64,000 bases of DNA, taken from an uncultured Stomatobaculum sp. GTDB lineage: Bacteria; Bacillota; Clostridia; Lachnospirales; Lachnospiraceae. The translations under genes and the position numbers were made by a program. Numbering within the stretch: position 1 is the stretch's first letter; every line of letters begins with the position of its first letter. Below, piece by piece: positions 9,235 through 17,862 of this stretch. The stretch covers positions 30,017-94,016 of the forward strand of contig NZ_CALEYG010000013.1 of NCBI RefSeq assembly GCF_937924975.1, in the 5' to 3' direction. The notes under the pieces were generated by a model. That model ran no database searches, was not told the DNA's origin, and worked only from the letters and a program-made list of their open reading frames with translations.

Positions 9235-10215
9235 TTGAAGGAATATAAAATCGCAGCTGCCGCGGCGGGACAACGTTTGGATCGTTTCCTTGCAAAAATT
9301 CTGCCCGAGGCAGACACTGCTTTTTTACACCGCATGCTCCGCAAGAAAAACATCACCCGCAATGACAAAAAAGCAGAGGGTAGCGAGAGAGTGGAGACAG
9401 GCGATGTAATCCGTCTCTGGTTCTCGGAGGAAACTTTTCGAAAGTTTGCCGGAACACAGCCGGATTCCCGGCGCTATCCGCGCTGGGACGGTTTTCCCGC
9501 GGCGATCATCCTGGAAAATGAGGTGTTTCTTGCCGTAAATAAACCGGCCGGTATGCTCTCCCAAAAGGCAACGCCTGCGGATGTCTCCCTCAACGAGTAC
9601 ATGCTTTCGTATCTCATCTCCCGGAATGAATTTCAACCGGAAAACCCGAACGGTTTCCGGCCCGGCGTTGTGAATCGTCTGGATCGCAACACCTCAGGGC
9701 TGGTACTCGCCGCAAAAACACGCGCTGCGGCCGAGGAGCTTTCCGTGCAGCTCAGAGATAAAAGGCTTCAGAAATACTATCTTGCATGTGTCAAAGGAGA
9801 AGTCAGAGAGGCCAAGCGGCTCTCTGCTTTTCTGTATAAGGACAAAGAAAAAAATCAGGTACAGATTCACAGCCGAAAGAGCCGTGCGGAAGACAGGGAA
9901 ATTCAGACTGCCTACCGCCCGTTAGCAGTGCAAGATGGCATCAGCCTCCTGGAAGTGCAGCTTTTGACCGGGCGTTCTCATCAGATTCGCGCACAACTGG
10001 CCGCCGTCGGTCACCCCATACTCGGGGATCCGAAGTACGGAGATCCGGCGGAAAATGCGCGCCTCGCAAAGCGCCTTGGCGTAAGATACCAGCTCCTGCA
10101 CGCCTTTCAGGTGCAATTTCCGGCGGAGACAGGTGTCCTCGGCGCGCTGCATCGGCAAAGCATTCTTGCGCCGCCGCCCGATTCTTTCCGGCAGCTGTTT
10201 CCGGAGGCTTTTTAA
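9235..10215 (+). CDS. RluA-family 23S rRNA pseudouridine synthase
   Basis: A 326-residue pseudouridine synthase with an N-terminal S4-like RNA-binding region (about 13-60) and the RluA catalytic motif NRLDRNTSG, with catalytic Asp at about residue 150. The later GRSHQIRAQLAAVGHPILGD block is also typical. It starts at TTG 9235 after GAGGAAAGG. It resembles the RluC/RluD branch but the target uridine cannot be told from sequence. The next gene begins at the base after its stop codon. Confidence 0.92.
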   Translation: MKEYKIAAAAAGQRLDRFLAKILPEADTAFLHRMLRKKNITRNDKKAEGSERVETGDVIRLWFSEETFRKFAGTQPDSRRYPRWDGFPAAIILENEVFLAVNKPAGMLSQKATPADVSLNEYMLSYLISRNEFQPENPNGFRPGVVNRLDRNTSGLVLAAKTRAAAEELSVQLRDKRLQKYYLACVKGEVREAKRLSAFLYKDKEKNQVQIHSRKSRAEDREIQTAYRPLAVQDGISLLEVQLLTGRSHQIRAQLAAVGHPILGDPKYGDPAENARLAKRLGVRYQLLHAFQVQFPAETGVLGALHRQSILAPPPDSFRQLFPEAF

Positions 10216-10770
10216 ATGGGAACCTGGAACAGCCGCGGGCTTCGCGGCTCCCTGCTTGAGGAGCTCATTAACCGCAGCAATGAGGTCTATCGGACGCAGG
10301 GACTTGCGCTGGTACAAAAAATTCCGACCCCCATCACGCCGGTCGAAATGAGCAAAAATCACCGCTGTATTACCCTGGCCTATTTTGAGAAGCAGAGCAC
10401 CGTCGACTATATCGGTGTCGTGCAGGGAATTCCGATTTGCTTTGACGCAAAAGAATGTGCGAGTGATACCTTTCCGCTCGCCAATATCCACGAACATCAG
10501 CTTGCCTTTATGCGTGACTTTGAGCAGCAGCGCGGCATTTCCTTTTTGCTGATTTCCTTTACGGCGCGGGGAGAGTACTACTTGCTCCCCTATGAGGAGC
10601 TCAGTTACTATGCGGCACGCATGGTAGCCGGCGGCCGGAAGAGTTTCACCTACATGGAAATGAATCGACAGTTTCGCATCCGGGAGATGTCCGCGGTGCC
10701 GCTGCATTATCTGGAGGCGTTGGATCACTATTTACAAATGCGGGAAGACCGCGAGAGGAATGAATTATAA
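10216..10770 (+). CDS. recU: Holliday junction resolvase RecU
   Basis: RecU resolves Holliday junctions in Firmicutes and is the counterpart of RuvC. The 184-residue protein begins MGTWNSRGLRG, the basic N-terminal motif of the family. It carries the nuclease core with DYIGV and DAKE acidic/Lys motifs around residues 70-85 and FLLISF further on. RecU is often next to a penicillin-binding protein gene; here it lies between a pseudouridine synthase and a radical SAM gene. Its TAA shares one base with the following ATG. Confidence 0.93.
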   Translation: MGTWNSRGLRGSLLEELINRSNEVYRTQGLALVQKIPTPITPVEMSKNHRCITLAYFEKQSTVDYIGVVQGIPICFDAKECASDTFPLANIHEHQLAFMRDFEQQRGISFLLISFTARGEYYLLPYEELSYYAARMVAGGRKSFTYMEMNRQFRIREMSAVPLHYLEALDHYLQMREDRERNEL

Positions 10771-12638
10771 TGCAAAAACTCGCTTTGGACGAAGAGATTT
10801 TACTGCAGATCGAACAGCCGGCGCGCTACATCGGCGGCGAAATCAACAGTGTCATAAAAGACCCCGACAAGGTGAAACTCCGGTTTGCCATGTGCTTTCC
10901 GGATGTCTATGAAATCGGCATGAGCCATCTGGGAATTCAGATTTTATACAGCATGTTCAACCGCCGCGAGGATGTCTACTGTGAGCGTGTCTTCTCGCCG
11001 TGGACCGATTTGGATCGAATCCTGCGCGAAAAAAAGATTCCGCTCTTTACGCTGGAGAGTCAGCGTCCCGTGCGGGAATGTGATTTTCTCGGCATCACAC
11101 TGCAGTACGAGATGTGCTACACCAATATCCTGCAGGTCCTGGAACTTTCTGAGATTCCGCTTCGCGCTACAGACCGCAGGGAAAGCGATCCGATTGTAAT
11201 CGGCGGCGGTCCCTGTACCTATAATCCGGAGCCGATTGCACCTTTCTTTGACCTGTTCTACATGGGAGAGGGAGAGGTCATCTATGATCAACTCCTGGAT
11301 CTCTATCTCGCGCACAAGGAAGCGGGCGGCGACCGGATTTCTTTCCTCAAAAAAGCGGCTGCCCTGCCCGGTATTTATGTGCCTTCCCTCTATGAACCCC
11401 GCTATCGGGAAGACGGGACGCTTGCCTCCTTTGAACCGCTCTGTCCCGAGGCCCCAGCGTCCGTTCGCCGTCTCGTCATGTCTGTGCTGGACCGCGCAGA
11501 CTTTATCGACACCCCTCTGGTGCCCTTTATCCGCGTGACCCAGGACAGATCTGTCCTCGAGCTCATGCGCGGCTGTATTCGCGGCTGCCGTTTCTGTCAG
11601 GCGGGCAATGTATATCGTCCGCAGCGCGAGCACTCGGTCGAGTACCTGAAGCGCTATGCGGAAAAGCTCCTGAAAATCACAGGCAACGAAGAGATTTCCC
11701 TGAGCTCCCTGAGTTCCAGCGACTACTCCCGCTTGCAGGAGTTTTTGGAGTATCTGATTCAGTACACAAAAGAACGCAAAATCAACATTTCACTGCCGTC
11801 TCTCCGCATTGACGCTTTTTCGCTCGATGTCATGCAGCGCATTCAGGATGTCAAGAAGAGTTCTCTGACCTTCGCGCCGGAAGCCGGCACCCAGCGTCTT
11901 CGGGATGTCATCAACAAAGGCATCACGGAAGAGGATATTATGCGCGGCGTCTCCTCGGCCTTTCACGGCGGCTGGACCAAGGTTAAATTTTACTTCATGC
12001 TGGGACTGCCGACGGAGACAGAGGAGGACAGAAAGGGAATTCCGGATCTCTGCGAGAGAGTCGCGGATCTCTTCTACGATGAAATCCCGAAGAGTGAGCG
12101 CGTCGGCAGGGTACAGATTTCCGCGAGTTCCTCTTTCTTTGTGCCGAAGCCGTTTACGCCCTTCCAGTGGGCTCCCATGTGCTCGGCTGAAGAGTATAAA
12201 GAACGCGCCCGTTTTGTGAAAGAAACTTTTAAGCAGGAGAAGAACTGGAAGAGTCTTCGCTACCAGTATCATGATGTCGGCACCACCCTGATGGAGGGCG
12301 TCTTTGCGCGCGGCGACCGCCGTGTCGCCGATGTCATTGAGCGCGCATACCGGGACGGTGCCATCTATGATGCCTGGACCGAATACTTTGATGCGGAGCG
12401 CTGGGCTAATGCTTTTGCGGCTTGCGGCGTGGATCCGGACTTTTACACCCAGCGCACACGCAGCACGGATGAACTGCTCCCCTGGGATTTTATCGACTGC
12501 GGTGTGAGCAAGGAATTCTTAAAGCGCGAGTGGAAGAGCGCATTGGAGGGAAAAGTGACACCCAATTGCCGCGAGCACTGCTCCGGCTGCGGCGCAACGT
12601 CTTATCAGGGAGGAGTCTGCTTTGAAAACAAGAATTAA
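10770..12638 (+). CDS. B12-binding-type radical SAM protein (TIGR03960-like)
   Basis: A 622-residue radical SAM protein with an N-terminal cobalamin-binding-like region (about 1-200) and the iron-sulfur cluster motif CIRGCRFC. The C terminus holds extra cysteines (CREHCSGCG). It matches the family always found beside a small DUF2344 partner, which indeed follows with a 17-nt overlap. The substrate is not known. The shared transcript with RNase E/G and the ribosomal L21 block suggests an RNA or translation link, which is inference from context only. Confidence 0.9.
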   Translation: MQKLALDEEILLQIEQPARYIGGEINSVIKDPDKVKLRFAMCFPDVYEIGMSHLGIQILYSMFNRREDVYCERVFSPWTDLDRILREKKIPLFTLESQRPVRECDFLGITLQYEMCYTNILQVLELSEIPLRATDRRESDPIVIGGGPCTYNPEPIAPFFDLFYMGEGEVIYDQLLDLYLAHKEAGGDRISFLKKAAALPGIYVPSLYEPRYREDGTLASFEPLCPEAPASVRRLVMSVLDRADFIDTPLVPFIRVTQDRSVLELMRGCIRGCRFCQAGNVYRPQREHSVEYLKRYAEKLLKITGNEEISLSSLSSSDYSRLQEFLEYLIQYTKERKINISLPSLRIDAFSLDVMQRIQDVKKSSLTFAPEAGTQRLRDVINKGITEEDIMRGVSSAFHGGWTKVKFYFMLGLPTETEEDRKGIPDLCERVADLFYDEIPKSERVGRVQISASSSFFVPKPFTPFQWAPMCSAEEYKERARFVKETFKQEKNWKSLRYQYHDVGTTLMEGVFARGDRRVADVIERAYRDGAIYDAWTEYFDAERWANAFAACGVDPDFYTQRTRSTDELLPWDFIDCGVSKEFLKREWKSALEGKVTPNCREHCSGCGATSYQGGVCFENKN

Positions 12639-13380
12639 ATTTTCCAAGGAAGGGAATCTCCGCTTTGTCGGACATCTGGATATGATGCGCTATTTTCAGA
12701 AGGCAAATCGGCGTGCGGAGCTCCCGGTCGCCTATTCGGAAGGCTTTCACCCTCATCAGATTATGAGCTTTGCGGCTCCCCTCGGCATGGGACTCGAGGG
12801 AAAGGCGGAATACTTTGACCTCCGCATCACGGAAGAGGGCGCAACCGCACTGCACAGCGAGGAAGCTGTCGAGCGTCTGAACCGCGAGATGGCGGAGGGT
12901 ATCCGAATTCTCTCTTTTTTGCGCCTTCCCGACGACTCGCCGAACTGTATGTCGATTGTCCATACGGCGGATTACGAAATCTTATTCCGGGCTGTTGCAC
13001 CGGAGGACAAAATTGCCGGCCGGTTCGCCGACGGCAGTGCCTATCGAAGCCTGTCCGGCGACGAAGAACATTCCCTTCGCGTAGCAGTCGATGAACTGTT
13101 GCAGCGCAAAGAAATTCCGGTGCAGAAGACCGGAAAAAAAGGGAACCTCCGCGAAATCGACCTTCGTCCCATGATTCACACGCTGCGCTGTGAGGACAAT
13201 CGCCTGCGCTGCACAGTCGCCCAGGGCAGTGAGGCCAATTTAAAGCCGGAGCTTCTGCTCTCGGCACTGTTTTCTCTGGATACAGCGCGCCCGTTTGCCA
13301 CAATGCCGCGCCGTGTGGTCCGCACCGAACTCTATGACAGCGCCGGAAAGACACTGGAAAGCTATGGAACAATCTTCTGA
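12622..13380 (+). CDS. TIGR03936/DUF2344 radical-SAM-associated protein
   Basis: A 252-residue partner of the preceding radical SAM protein. The N terminus KTRIKFSKEGNLRFVGHLD is characteristic of the DUF2344 family. It starts at TTG 12622 inside the end of the previous gene, after a GGAGG site, and overlaps the next gene by 17 nt. Such nested coupling suggests that the proteins act together in fixed ratio. Biochemical function is unknown. Confidence 0.9.
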   Translation: MKTRIKFSKEGNLRFVGHLDMMRYFQKANRRAELPVAYSEGFHPHQIMSFAAPLGMGLEGKAEYFDLRITEEGATALHSEEAVERLNREMAEGIRILSFLRLPDDSPNCMSIVHTADYEILFRAVAPEDKIAGRFADGSAYRSLSGDEEHSLRVAVDELLQRKEIPVQKTGKKGNLREIDLRPMIHTLRCEDNRLRCTVAQGSEANLKPELLLSALFSLDTARPFATMPRRVVRTELYDSAGKTLESYGTIF

Positions 13381-14428
13381 CAAACTGGTTGTGTGCGACT
13401 TTCGCGACGGGATTTTGACCGCCTGGTTTCAGGACACAAAGCCTGTGGAACTTGCCTTTTCGCGGGAGAATGACAGCGAGGTCGGCGCCATCTATCTGGC
13501 GCGTGTCTCTCATGTACAAAAAAACCTGAATGCTGCGTTTTTGGATCTCGGCAAGGAACAGCCCGCCTATTTAAATCTGGAGAAGGGCCGCCTGCCGCGA
13601 CTCGCGACCGGGGCACTGCCCTCTAAAATTACCGAGGGCACAGAGCTCCTCGTGGAAATCAGGAAAGATGCACATGCGAAAAAGGGATACAGCGCCCGGG
13701 CGGCTGTCTTCCGGAAAAATGACCCTGTATTGGCACGCGCTGCCTTCCTGCAGGCGCCGCGCTGCTTAAAACCGGCTCCGAGACAGTGGGAACAGATACT
13801 CGCACAGTGCAGGCGGGAAAAACGGAGCATCGAACTGGTCACGGATCTACCGGACATCTACGAAGAACTGAGCGGAAATCCCCCCGCCGAGATGCCAGCG
13901 TATCAAAAAAATCTGCCGGAGCGCTTTCGCGGCGAACCGGTGAACACTGTCGCGCTTAACGCATATTGCTCGCTCCGCCTGTATACCGATGAGAAGCTCA
14001 AACTGGCCTCTGTCTATAGCCTTGAGACGACTGTGCAGTCTGCTCTGTCCCGCCGCGTCTGGTTGCCGAGCGGCGGCAACATTGTCATAGAGCGCACCGA
14101 GGCCCTGACAGTGATCGATGTGAACAGCGGCAAGGATGTGCGCGGTAAGGATAAGGAAGCCACATTGCGACGCACCAACCGGGAGGCAGCGGAAGAGCTG
14201 ATGCGTCAGCTGAGACTCCGGAATCTGTCCGGCATCATCCTCGTGGATTTCATTGACTTTGCGGACAAGGCTGATGTCACAGAGCTCACGGAGACCTTGA
14301 CCGCACTCGCGGAAAATGACTCTGTGGCAACCCGCTTTGTCGATATAACACAGCTCAACCTCGCGGAATTGATTCGTCCGCGCCGCGGCAAGAGTTTACA
14401 GGAACAATTCTTTTCGCCAAATTCTTGA
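13364..14428 (+). CDS. Ribonuclease E/G-type endoribonuclease, short form
   Basis: A 354-residue RNase E/G-family protein. The S1-like RNA-binding region (about 25-95) and the DNase I-like catalytic core are present; the two metal-binding aspartates are in VIDVNSG and VDFIDF. Unlike E. coli RNase G (489 residues), it stops before the Zn-link CPxC motif and the small C-terminal domain. I chose ATG 13364, which overlaps the preceding gene by 17 nt; an upstream frame extension has no ribosome site. Its stop lies within the rplU promoter region. It likely processes rRNA or mRNA, though the missing Zn-link could alter oligomerisation. Confidence 0.88.
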   Translation: MEQSSDKLVVCDFRDGILTAWFQDTKPVELAFSRENDSEVGAIYLARVSHVQKNLNAAFLDLGKEQPAYLNLEKGRLPRLATGALPSKITEGTELLVEIRKDAHAKKGYSARAAVFRKNDPVLARAAFLQAPRCLKPAPRQWEQILAQCRREKRSIELVTDLPDIYEELSGNPPAEMPAYQKNLPERFRGEPVNTVALNAYCSLRLYTDEKLKLASVYSLETTVQSALSRRVWLPSGGNIVIERTEALTVIDVNSGKDVRGKDKEATLRRTNREAAEELMRQLRLRNLSGIILVDFIDFADKADVTELTETLTALAENDSVATRFVDITQLNLAELIRPRRGKSLQEQFFSPNS

Positions 14429-14453
14429 CAGAATGGATTTTATTCAGTAATAT
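14425..14453 (+). promoter_or_regulatory. Sigma-A promoter for rplU-prp-rpmA
   Basis: A consensus -35 TTGACA (14425-14430) is separated by exactly 17 bp from -10 TAATAT (14448-14453). The -35 overlaps the last codons of the RNase E/G gene. A transcription start near 14460 would give an 80-nt structured leader. Confidence 0.88.
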
Positions 14454-14459
14454 GTACGA

Positions 14460-14539
14460 GTATGCCGCACAACAAGGTTTAAGTTTTGCCTTTCGGCAGA
14501 CACCAAAGTTGGCGAGTAATGATTGAAGGAGGTACCAAT
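14460..14539 (+). ncRNA. Probable L21 ribosomal-protein leader
   Basis: The untranslated leader of rplU can fold into nested stems: TGCCG (14463-14467) with CGGCA (14494-14498), enclosing AAGG (14474-14477) with CCTT (14489-14492), then a small CCAA-AG-TTGG hairpin (14503-14512) before the AAGGAGG ribosome site. Placement and size fit the Firmicutes L21 autoregulatory leader. I assign the family from position and fold, not from an alignment. Confidence 0.6.
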
Positions 14540-14848
14540 ATGTACGCGATTATTGCGACTGGCGGGAAGCAGTATAAGGTATCGGAAGGTGACATCATTA
14601 GAGTTGAAAAGCTCGGCGTTGAAGCAGGTCAGACAGTTACGTTTGATCAAGTGCTTGCAGTCAACAACGGCGAGATGACTGTCGGTGCACCCACGGTGTC
14701 CGGCGCAAGTGTCAGCGCGACTGTGCTGAGAGAGGCAAAGGCCAAGAAGGTCGTTGTCTACAAGTACAAGGCGAAGCTCGGCTATCACAAGAAGAACGGC
14801 CACAGACAGCTGTACACCCAGGTGAAGATTGACAAGATCAATGCCTGA
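14540..14848 (+). CDS. rplU: 50S ribosomal protein L21
   Basis: A 102-residue L21 with the canonical start MYAIIATGGKQYKV and C-terminal KKNGHRQ motif. The ATG at 14540 is 8-9 nt after AAGGAGG. It heads the rplU-prp-rpmA operon conserved across Firmicutes and is transcribed from the near-consensus promoter just upstream. Confidence 0.98.
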   Translation: MYAIIATGGKQYKVSEGDIIRVEKLGVEAGQTVTFDQVLAVNNGEMTVGAPTVSGASVSATVLREAKAKKVVVYKYKAKLGYHKKNGHRQLYTQVKIDKINA

Positions 14849-14851
14849 GGC

Positions 14852-15181
14852 ATGATAGAAATACACATTTTACGCGATAAGAGCGGAAGGGCAGTGGGAA
14901 TCCACTCCCTCGGTCACGCAGACTACGGAGACGGAACCGTCGACATTGTCTGTGCAGCCGTTTCGGCGCTGGAACTCAATTTTGCGAATTCCGTCGAGGA
15001 ATTGACGAATGCCAAGTTTGAAGTTCATCTCGGTGAAGAAGACGGCAGTTTTGATTTTAAGCTCTTGGGCAAGCGCAACGCAAAGGCCGAGCTCCTTTTA
15101 CAGTCTCTCCTGTTGGGATATCAGACTGTTCGAGAGGCGTACGGCAATCCATATTTGATGATCAAAGATCAGGAGGTGTAA
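14852..15181 (+). CDS. prp: Ribosomal-processing cysteine protease Prp
   Basis: Prp removes the N-terminal extension of ribosomal protein L27. The 109-residue protein has the family's His in SLGHADYG and catalytic Cys in DIVCAAVSAL. It lies between rplU and rpmA, the invariant position. The stop codon overlaps the rpmA start region by one base (TAATG). The presence of an L27 prepeptide immediately downstream supports active function. Confidence 0.95.
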   Translation: MIEIHILRDKSGRAVGIHSLGHADYGDGTVDIVCAAVSALELNFANSVEELTNAKFEVHLGEEDGSFDFKLLGKRNAKAELLLQSLLLGYQTVREAYGNPYLMIKDQEV

Positions 15182-15480
15182 TGATGTTGTTCAAGATGAA
15201 CCTTCAGCTGCATGCTCACAAGAAAGGTGTCGGTTCGACCAAGAACGGTCGTGATTCCGAGTCCAAGCGTCTTGGCGCAAAGCGGGCAGACGGTCAGTTT
15301 GTTCTGGCCGGTAACATTCTTTACAGACAGAGAGGCACGCACATTCATCCGGGCGTCAATGTCGGCAGAGGCGGTGATGACACTTTGTTTGCTACGGCAG
15401 ACGGTGTTGTAAAGTTCGAGAGATGGGGCAAGTATCGCAAGAAAGTTTCTGTCTACCCGAAAGCAGAAGCTGCTGAGTAA
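15181..15480 (+). CDS. rpmA: 50S ribosomal protein L27 with Prp-cleaved prepeptide
   Basis: A 99-residue L27 whose mature core HKKGVGSTKNGRDS follows a short N-terminal extension MMLFKMNLQLHA. Firmicutes L27 carries such a prepeptide, cut by Prp. The usual pair of phenylalanines before the cut is here Leu-His, a departure from the well-studied staphylococcal sequence. An AGGAGG site overlaps the end of prp. Confidence 0.97.
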   Translation: MMLFKMNLQLHAHKKGVGSTKNGRDSESKRLGAKRADGQFVLAGNILYRQRGTHIHPGVNVGRGGDDTLFATADGVVKFERWGKYRKKVSVYPKAEAAE

Positions 15481-15507
15481 AACTGAACGAAAGCTGTAGT
15501 GTAAGAC

Positions 15508-15540
15508 CGGGCTTCATACTGCTAAGTATGAAGCCCGTTT
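15508..15540 (+). terminator. Terminator hairpin after rpmA
   Basis: A 13-bp perfect stem, CGGGCTTCATACT (15508-15520) with AGTATGAAGCCCG (15525-15537), has a 4-nt loop and a short GTTT tail. The T-tract is brief, so readthrough into obgE is likely. Confidence 0.75.
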
Positions 15541-15618
15541 GCATTCTCACAGAATACAGCTTGTCATGCGCAGTATGAAGCCCGTTTGCATTCTCACAGA
15601 ATACAGCTTGTCATGCGC
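15525..15618 (+). repeat. 47-bp perfect tandem duplication
   Basis: Two exact 47-bp copies lie head to tail at 15525-15571 and 15572-15618. Each begins with the 3' arm of the rpmA terminator, so the arm occurs twice and the single 5' arm could pair with either. A third partial match (AGT) continues at 15619, where TGCGC-AGT-GCGCA forms a small hairpin. The obgE ribosome site AGGAG follows at about 15629. Confidence 0.95.
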
Positions 15619-15638
15619 AGTGCGCACAGGAGAAAACG

Positions 15639-16919
15639 ATGTTTACAGATAATGCCAAAATATTTATTCAATCCGGCAAGGGCGGCGACGGGCATGTCAG
15701 TTTTCGCCGCGAGCTCTATGTGCCGGCCGGCGGTCCTGACGGCGGTGACGGCGGCAGAGGCGGCGATATCATTTTTGAAGTCTATGACGGCCTGAATACC
15801 CTGGCAGATTTCCGTCACGTCCGGAAGTACGTCGCGGAAAACGGTGAGCCCGGCGGCAAAAAGCGCTGCCATGGTGCCGACGGAAAAGATCTCGTGATTC
15901 GCGTTCCCGAGGGAACTGTGATTCGCGATGATGAAAGCGGAAAGGTGATTGCCGATATGTCCGGTGAAAACCGGAGGCTGGTCGTATTGCGCGGCGGCAG
16001 AGGCGGTGTCGGCAATATGCATTTCGCCACGGCGACCATGCAGGCGCCGAACTATGCAAAGCCCGGACAGCCCGGCAAGGGCATGTTTGTGCGTCTGGAG
16101 CTGAAGGTCATTGCCGATGTGGGACTGGTCGGATTTCCGAATGTCGGCAAATCCACCTTGCTCAGCCGTGTCAGTAATGCGAAACCCGAAATTGCAAACT
16201 ATCACTTCACAACCCTGCGGCCGCATCTCGGCGTGGTCGATTTTGATGACGGCGAAGGCTTTGTGATGGCCGATCTCCCCGGTCTCATTGAGGGCGCCTC
16301 GGAGGGTGTGGGACTCGGTTACGATTTTTTGCGCCATGTGGAGAGAACCAAGCTTCTGGTTCACGTCGTGGATGCCGCTTCGACGGAAGGCAGAGATCCG
16401 GTAGAGGATGTACAACGCATCCGGCATGAGCTGGAAAAATACGATCCCGCGCTTCTGAAGCGCCCGCAGATCATTGCCGCCAATAAGATTGACAGCATCC
16501 AGGTCGAAGAAGGAGAGGAAAACCCGATAGACCGCCTGCGCGCGGCTTTTCCGGACTTGCCGCTCTATCCGATTTCCGGTGTCACCGGCGAAGGCATTCG
16601 CGCATTGACCTACGGCATTCTGGAAATTCTTCGCAATATGAAGCGTGAAGTCACCGTTTTCGAACCGGAGATGGAAATTTCGTATCTCTCCGATCGGGAT
16701 TTGCCCTACACCATCGAGCGCGACGGTGATGTCTTTGTCGTGGAAGGACCGCGCATCGAGAAAATGCTCGGTTATACCAATCTGGAGTCGGAGAAGGGCT
16801 TTAACTTCTTCCAGAATTTCCTGAAAGACAGCGGAATTCTCGAGGAATTGGAGCGCGCCGGTATTCAGGACGGAGATACCGTTCGTATGTACGGACACGA
16901 GTTTGATTATTATAAATAA
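15639..16919 (+). CDS. obgE: GTPase Obg/CgtA
   Basis: Essential GTPase in 50S ribosome assembly and stringent control. The 426-residue protein has the glycine-rich Obg fold (1-158), a G domain with P-loop GFPNVGKST, switch DLPGLIEGA and NKID motif, and a C-terminal OCT domain (about 345-426) typical of Gram-positives. The start ATG is 7 nt after AGGAG. It follows rpmA as in most Firmicutes, separated here by a duplicated terminator segment. Confidence 0.98.
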   Translation: MFTDNAKIFIQSGKGGDGHVSFRRELYVPAGGPDGGDGGRGGDIIFEVYDGLNTLADFRHVRKYVAENGEPGGKKRCHGADGKDLVIRVPEGTVIRDDESGKVIADMSGENRRLVVLRGGRGGVGNMHFATATMQAPNYAKPGQPGKGMFVRLELKVIADVGLVGFPNVGKSTLLSRVSNAKPEIANYHFTTLRPHLGVVDFDDGEGFVMADLPGLIEGASEGVGLGYDFLRHVERTKLLVHVVDAASTEGRDPVEDVQRIRHELEKYDPALLKRPQIIAANKIDSIQVEEGEENPIDRLRAAFPDLPLYPISGVTGEGIRALTYGILEILRNMKREVTVFEPEMEISYLSDRDLPYTIERDGDVFVVEGPRIEKMLGYTNLESEKGFNFFQNFLKDSGILEELERAGIQDGDTVRMYGHEFDYYK

Positions 16920-16930
16920 GGGAGGATGCC

Positions 16931-17230
16931 TTGAACAGCAAACAGCGTTCGTTTTTAAAGGGAATCGCAATGACAACCGAGCCTCTTTTCCAGATTGGAA
17001 AGGCTGCACTCACACCGGAACTCACAAAAGCCGTCAATGAAACGCTTGAGAAGCACGAACTGCTCAAGATTTCCGTGCTTCAGAATTGTCTGGAGGATCC
17101 GAAGGATATGGCGGCGCGCCTCGCAGTTCGCACAAAAAGTGAAGTTGTGCAGGTCATCGGAAAAAAAATCGTGCTGTACCGGCAGGCCAAAGAAGAGAAG
17201 CACCGCAAGATTGTGCTGCCGCGCGACTAA
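16931..17230 (+). CDS. yhbY: YhbY/CRM-domain RNA-binding protein
   Basis: A 99-residue CRM-domain protein that associates with pre-50S ribosomes. The first residues MNSKQRSFLKGIA match the conserved N terminus of the family, and IGKIVLYR-like elements occur near the end. It starts at TTG 16931, 5-6 nt after GGAGG. It lies in the obgE-yhbY-nadD-yqeK-rsfS order well known in Firmicutes. Confidence 0.93.
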   Translation: MNSKQRSFLKGIAMTTEPLFQIGKAALTPELTKAVNETLEKHELLKISVLQNCLEDPKDMAARLAVRTKSEVVQVIGKKIVLYRQAKEEKHRKIVLPRD

Positions 17231-17236
17231 ACGGCC

Positions 17237-17848
17237 ATGCGACAGATTGCAATTCTCGGCGGAACCTTCGATCCCATTCACAACGGACATTTGAAACTCG
17301 CGGAAGAAGCCTGCTCACATTTTCCGCTGGATGCCTGCTGGTTCATGCCGGCGGCGGCGCCGCCGCATAAGCAGGACAGAAAACTGGCAAGCTATGCACA
17401 GCGTCTACGGATGGCCGAACTTGCAACGGCACCCTACGAAGCGTTTTGTGTCTCTGACTTTGAGGCAAAACGGAGAGGACTCTCCTATACCAGCGACACC
17501 CTGGCTTTGCTCCGCGAGACCTATCCGGACTGCGCTTTTTCGTTGATTCTCGGCGCGGATTCGTTCTTTCAGCTGGAATTCTGGCATGCGCCTGCCGACA
17601 TCTGCCGCGATGCGCGCCTGCTGGTCGCGGCGCGGGAATATGCGGACCGACATACGAGTCTGCATGAGCACGCCGAGCACCTCCGTACGCTCTTTGGCGC
17701 GCGGATTGAACTGATTCCGGCGCCGCTCATTGATATTTCATCCATGCACATTCGCGCCCTGCTTGCCGCCGGCAAAAAGAGTGCGGCGCAGTACCTTCCG
17801 CCTGCTGTCTATGACTACATCCGGGCAGAGGGCCTGTACCGCCGTTAG
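17237..17848 (+). CDS. nadD: Nicotinate-nucleotide adenylyltransferase
   Basis: Adenylates nicotinate mononucleotide in NAD synthesis. The 203-residue protein shows GGTFDPIHNGHLKLAEEA at the N terminus and the second motif ISSMHIRALL near the C terminus, in place of the more usual ISSTxIR. Its ribosome site is weak (the sequence upstream is ACGGCC), which suggests coupling to yhbY, 6 nt upstream. Confidence 0.96.
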   Translation: MRQIAILGGTFDPIHNGHLKLAEEACSHFPLDACWFMPAAAPPHKQDRKLASYAQRLRMAELATAPYEAFCVSDFEAKRRGLSYTSDTLALLRETYPDCAFSLILGADSFFQLEFWHAPADICRDARLLVAAREYADRHTSLHEHAEHLRTLFGARIELIPAPLIDISSMHIRALLAAGKKSAAQYLPPAVYDYIRAEGLYRR

Positions 17849-17862
17849 AAAGGAGGCTCGCC

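Noticed and set aside
15594..17009. A 471-codon open frame opposite obgE
   Set aside because: It is antisense to a universally conserved gene and has no domain or ribosome site.
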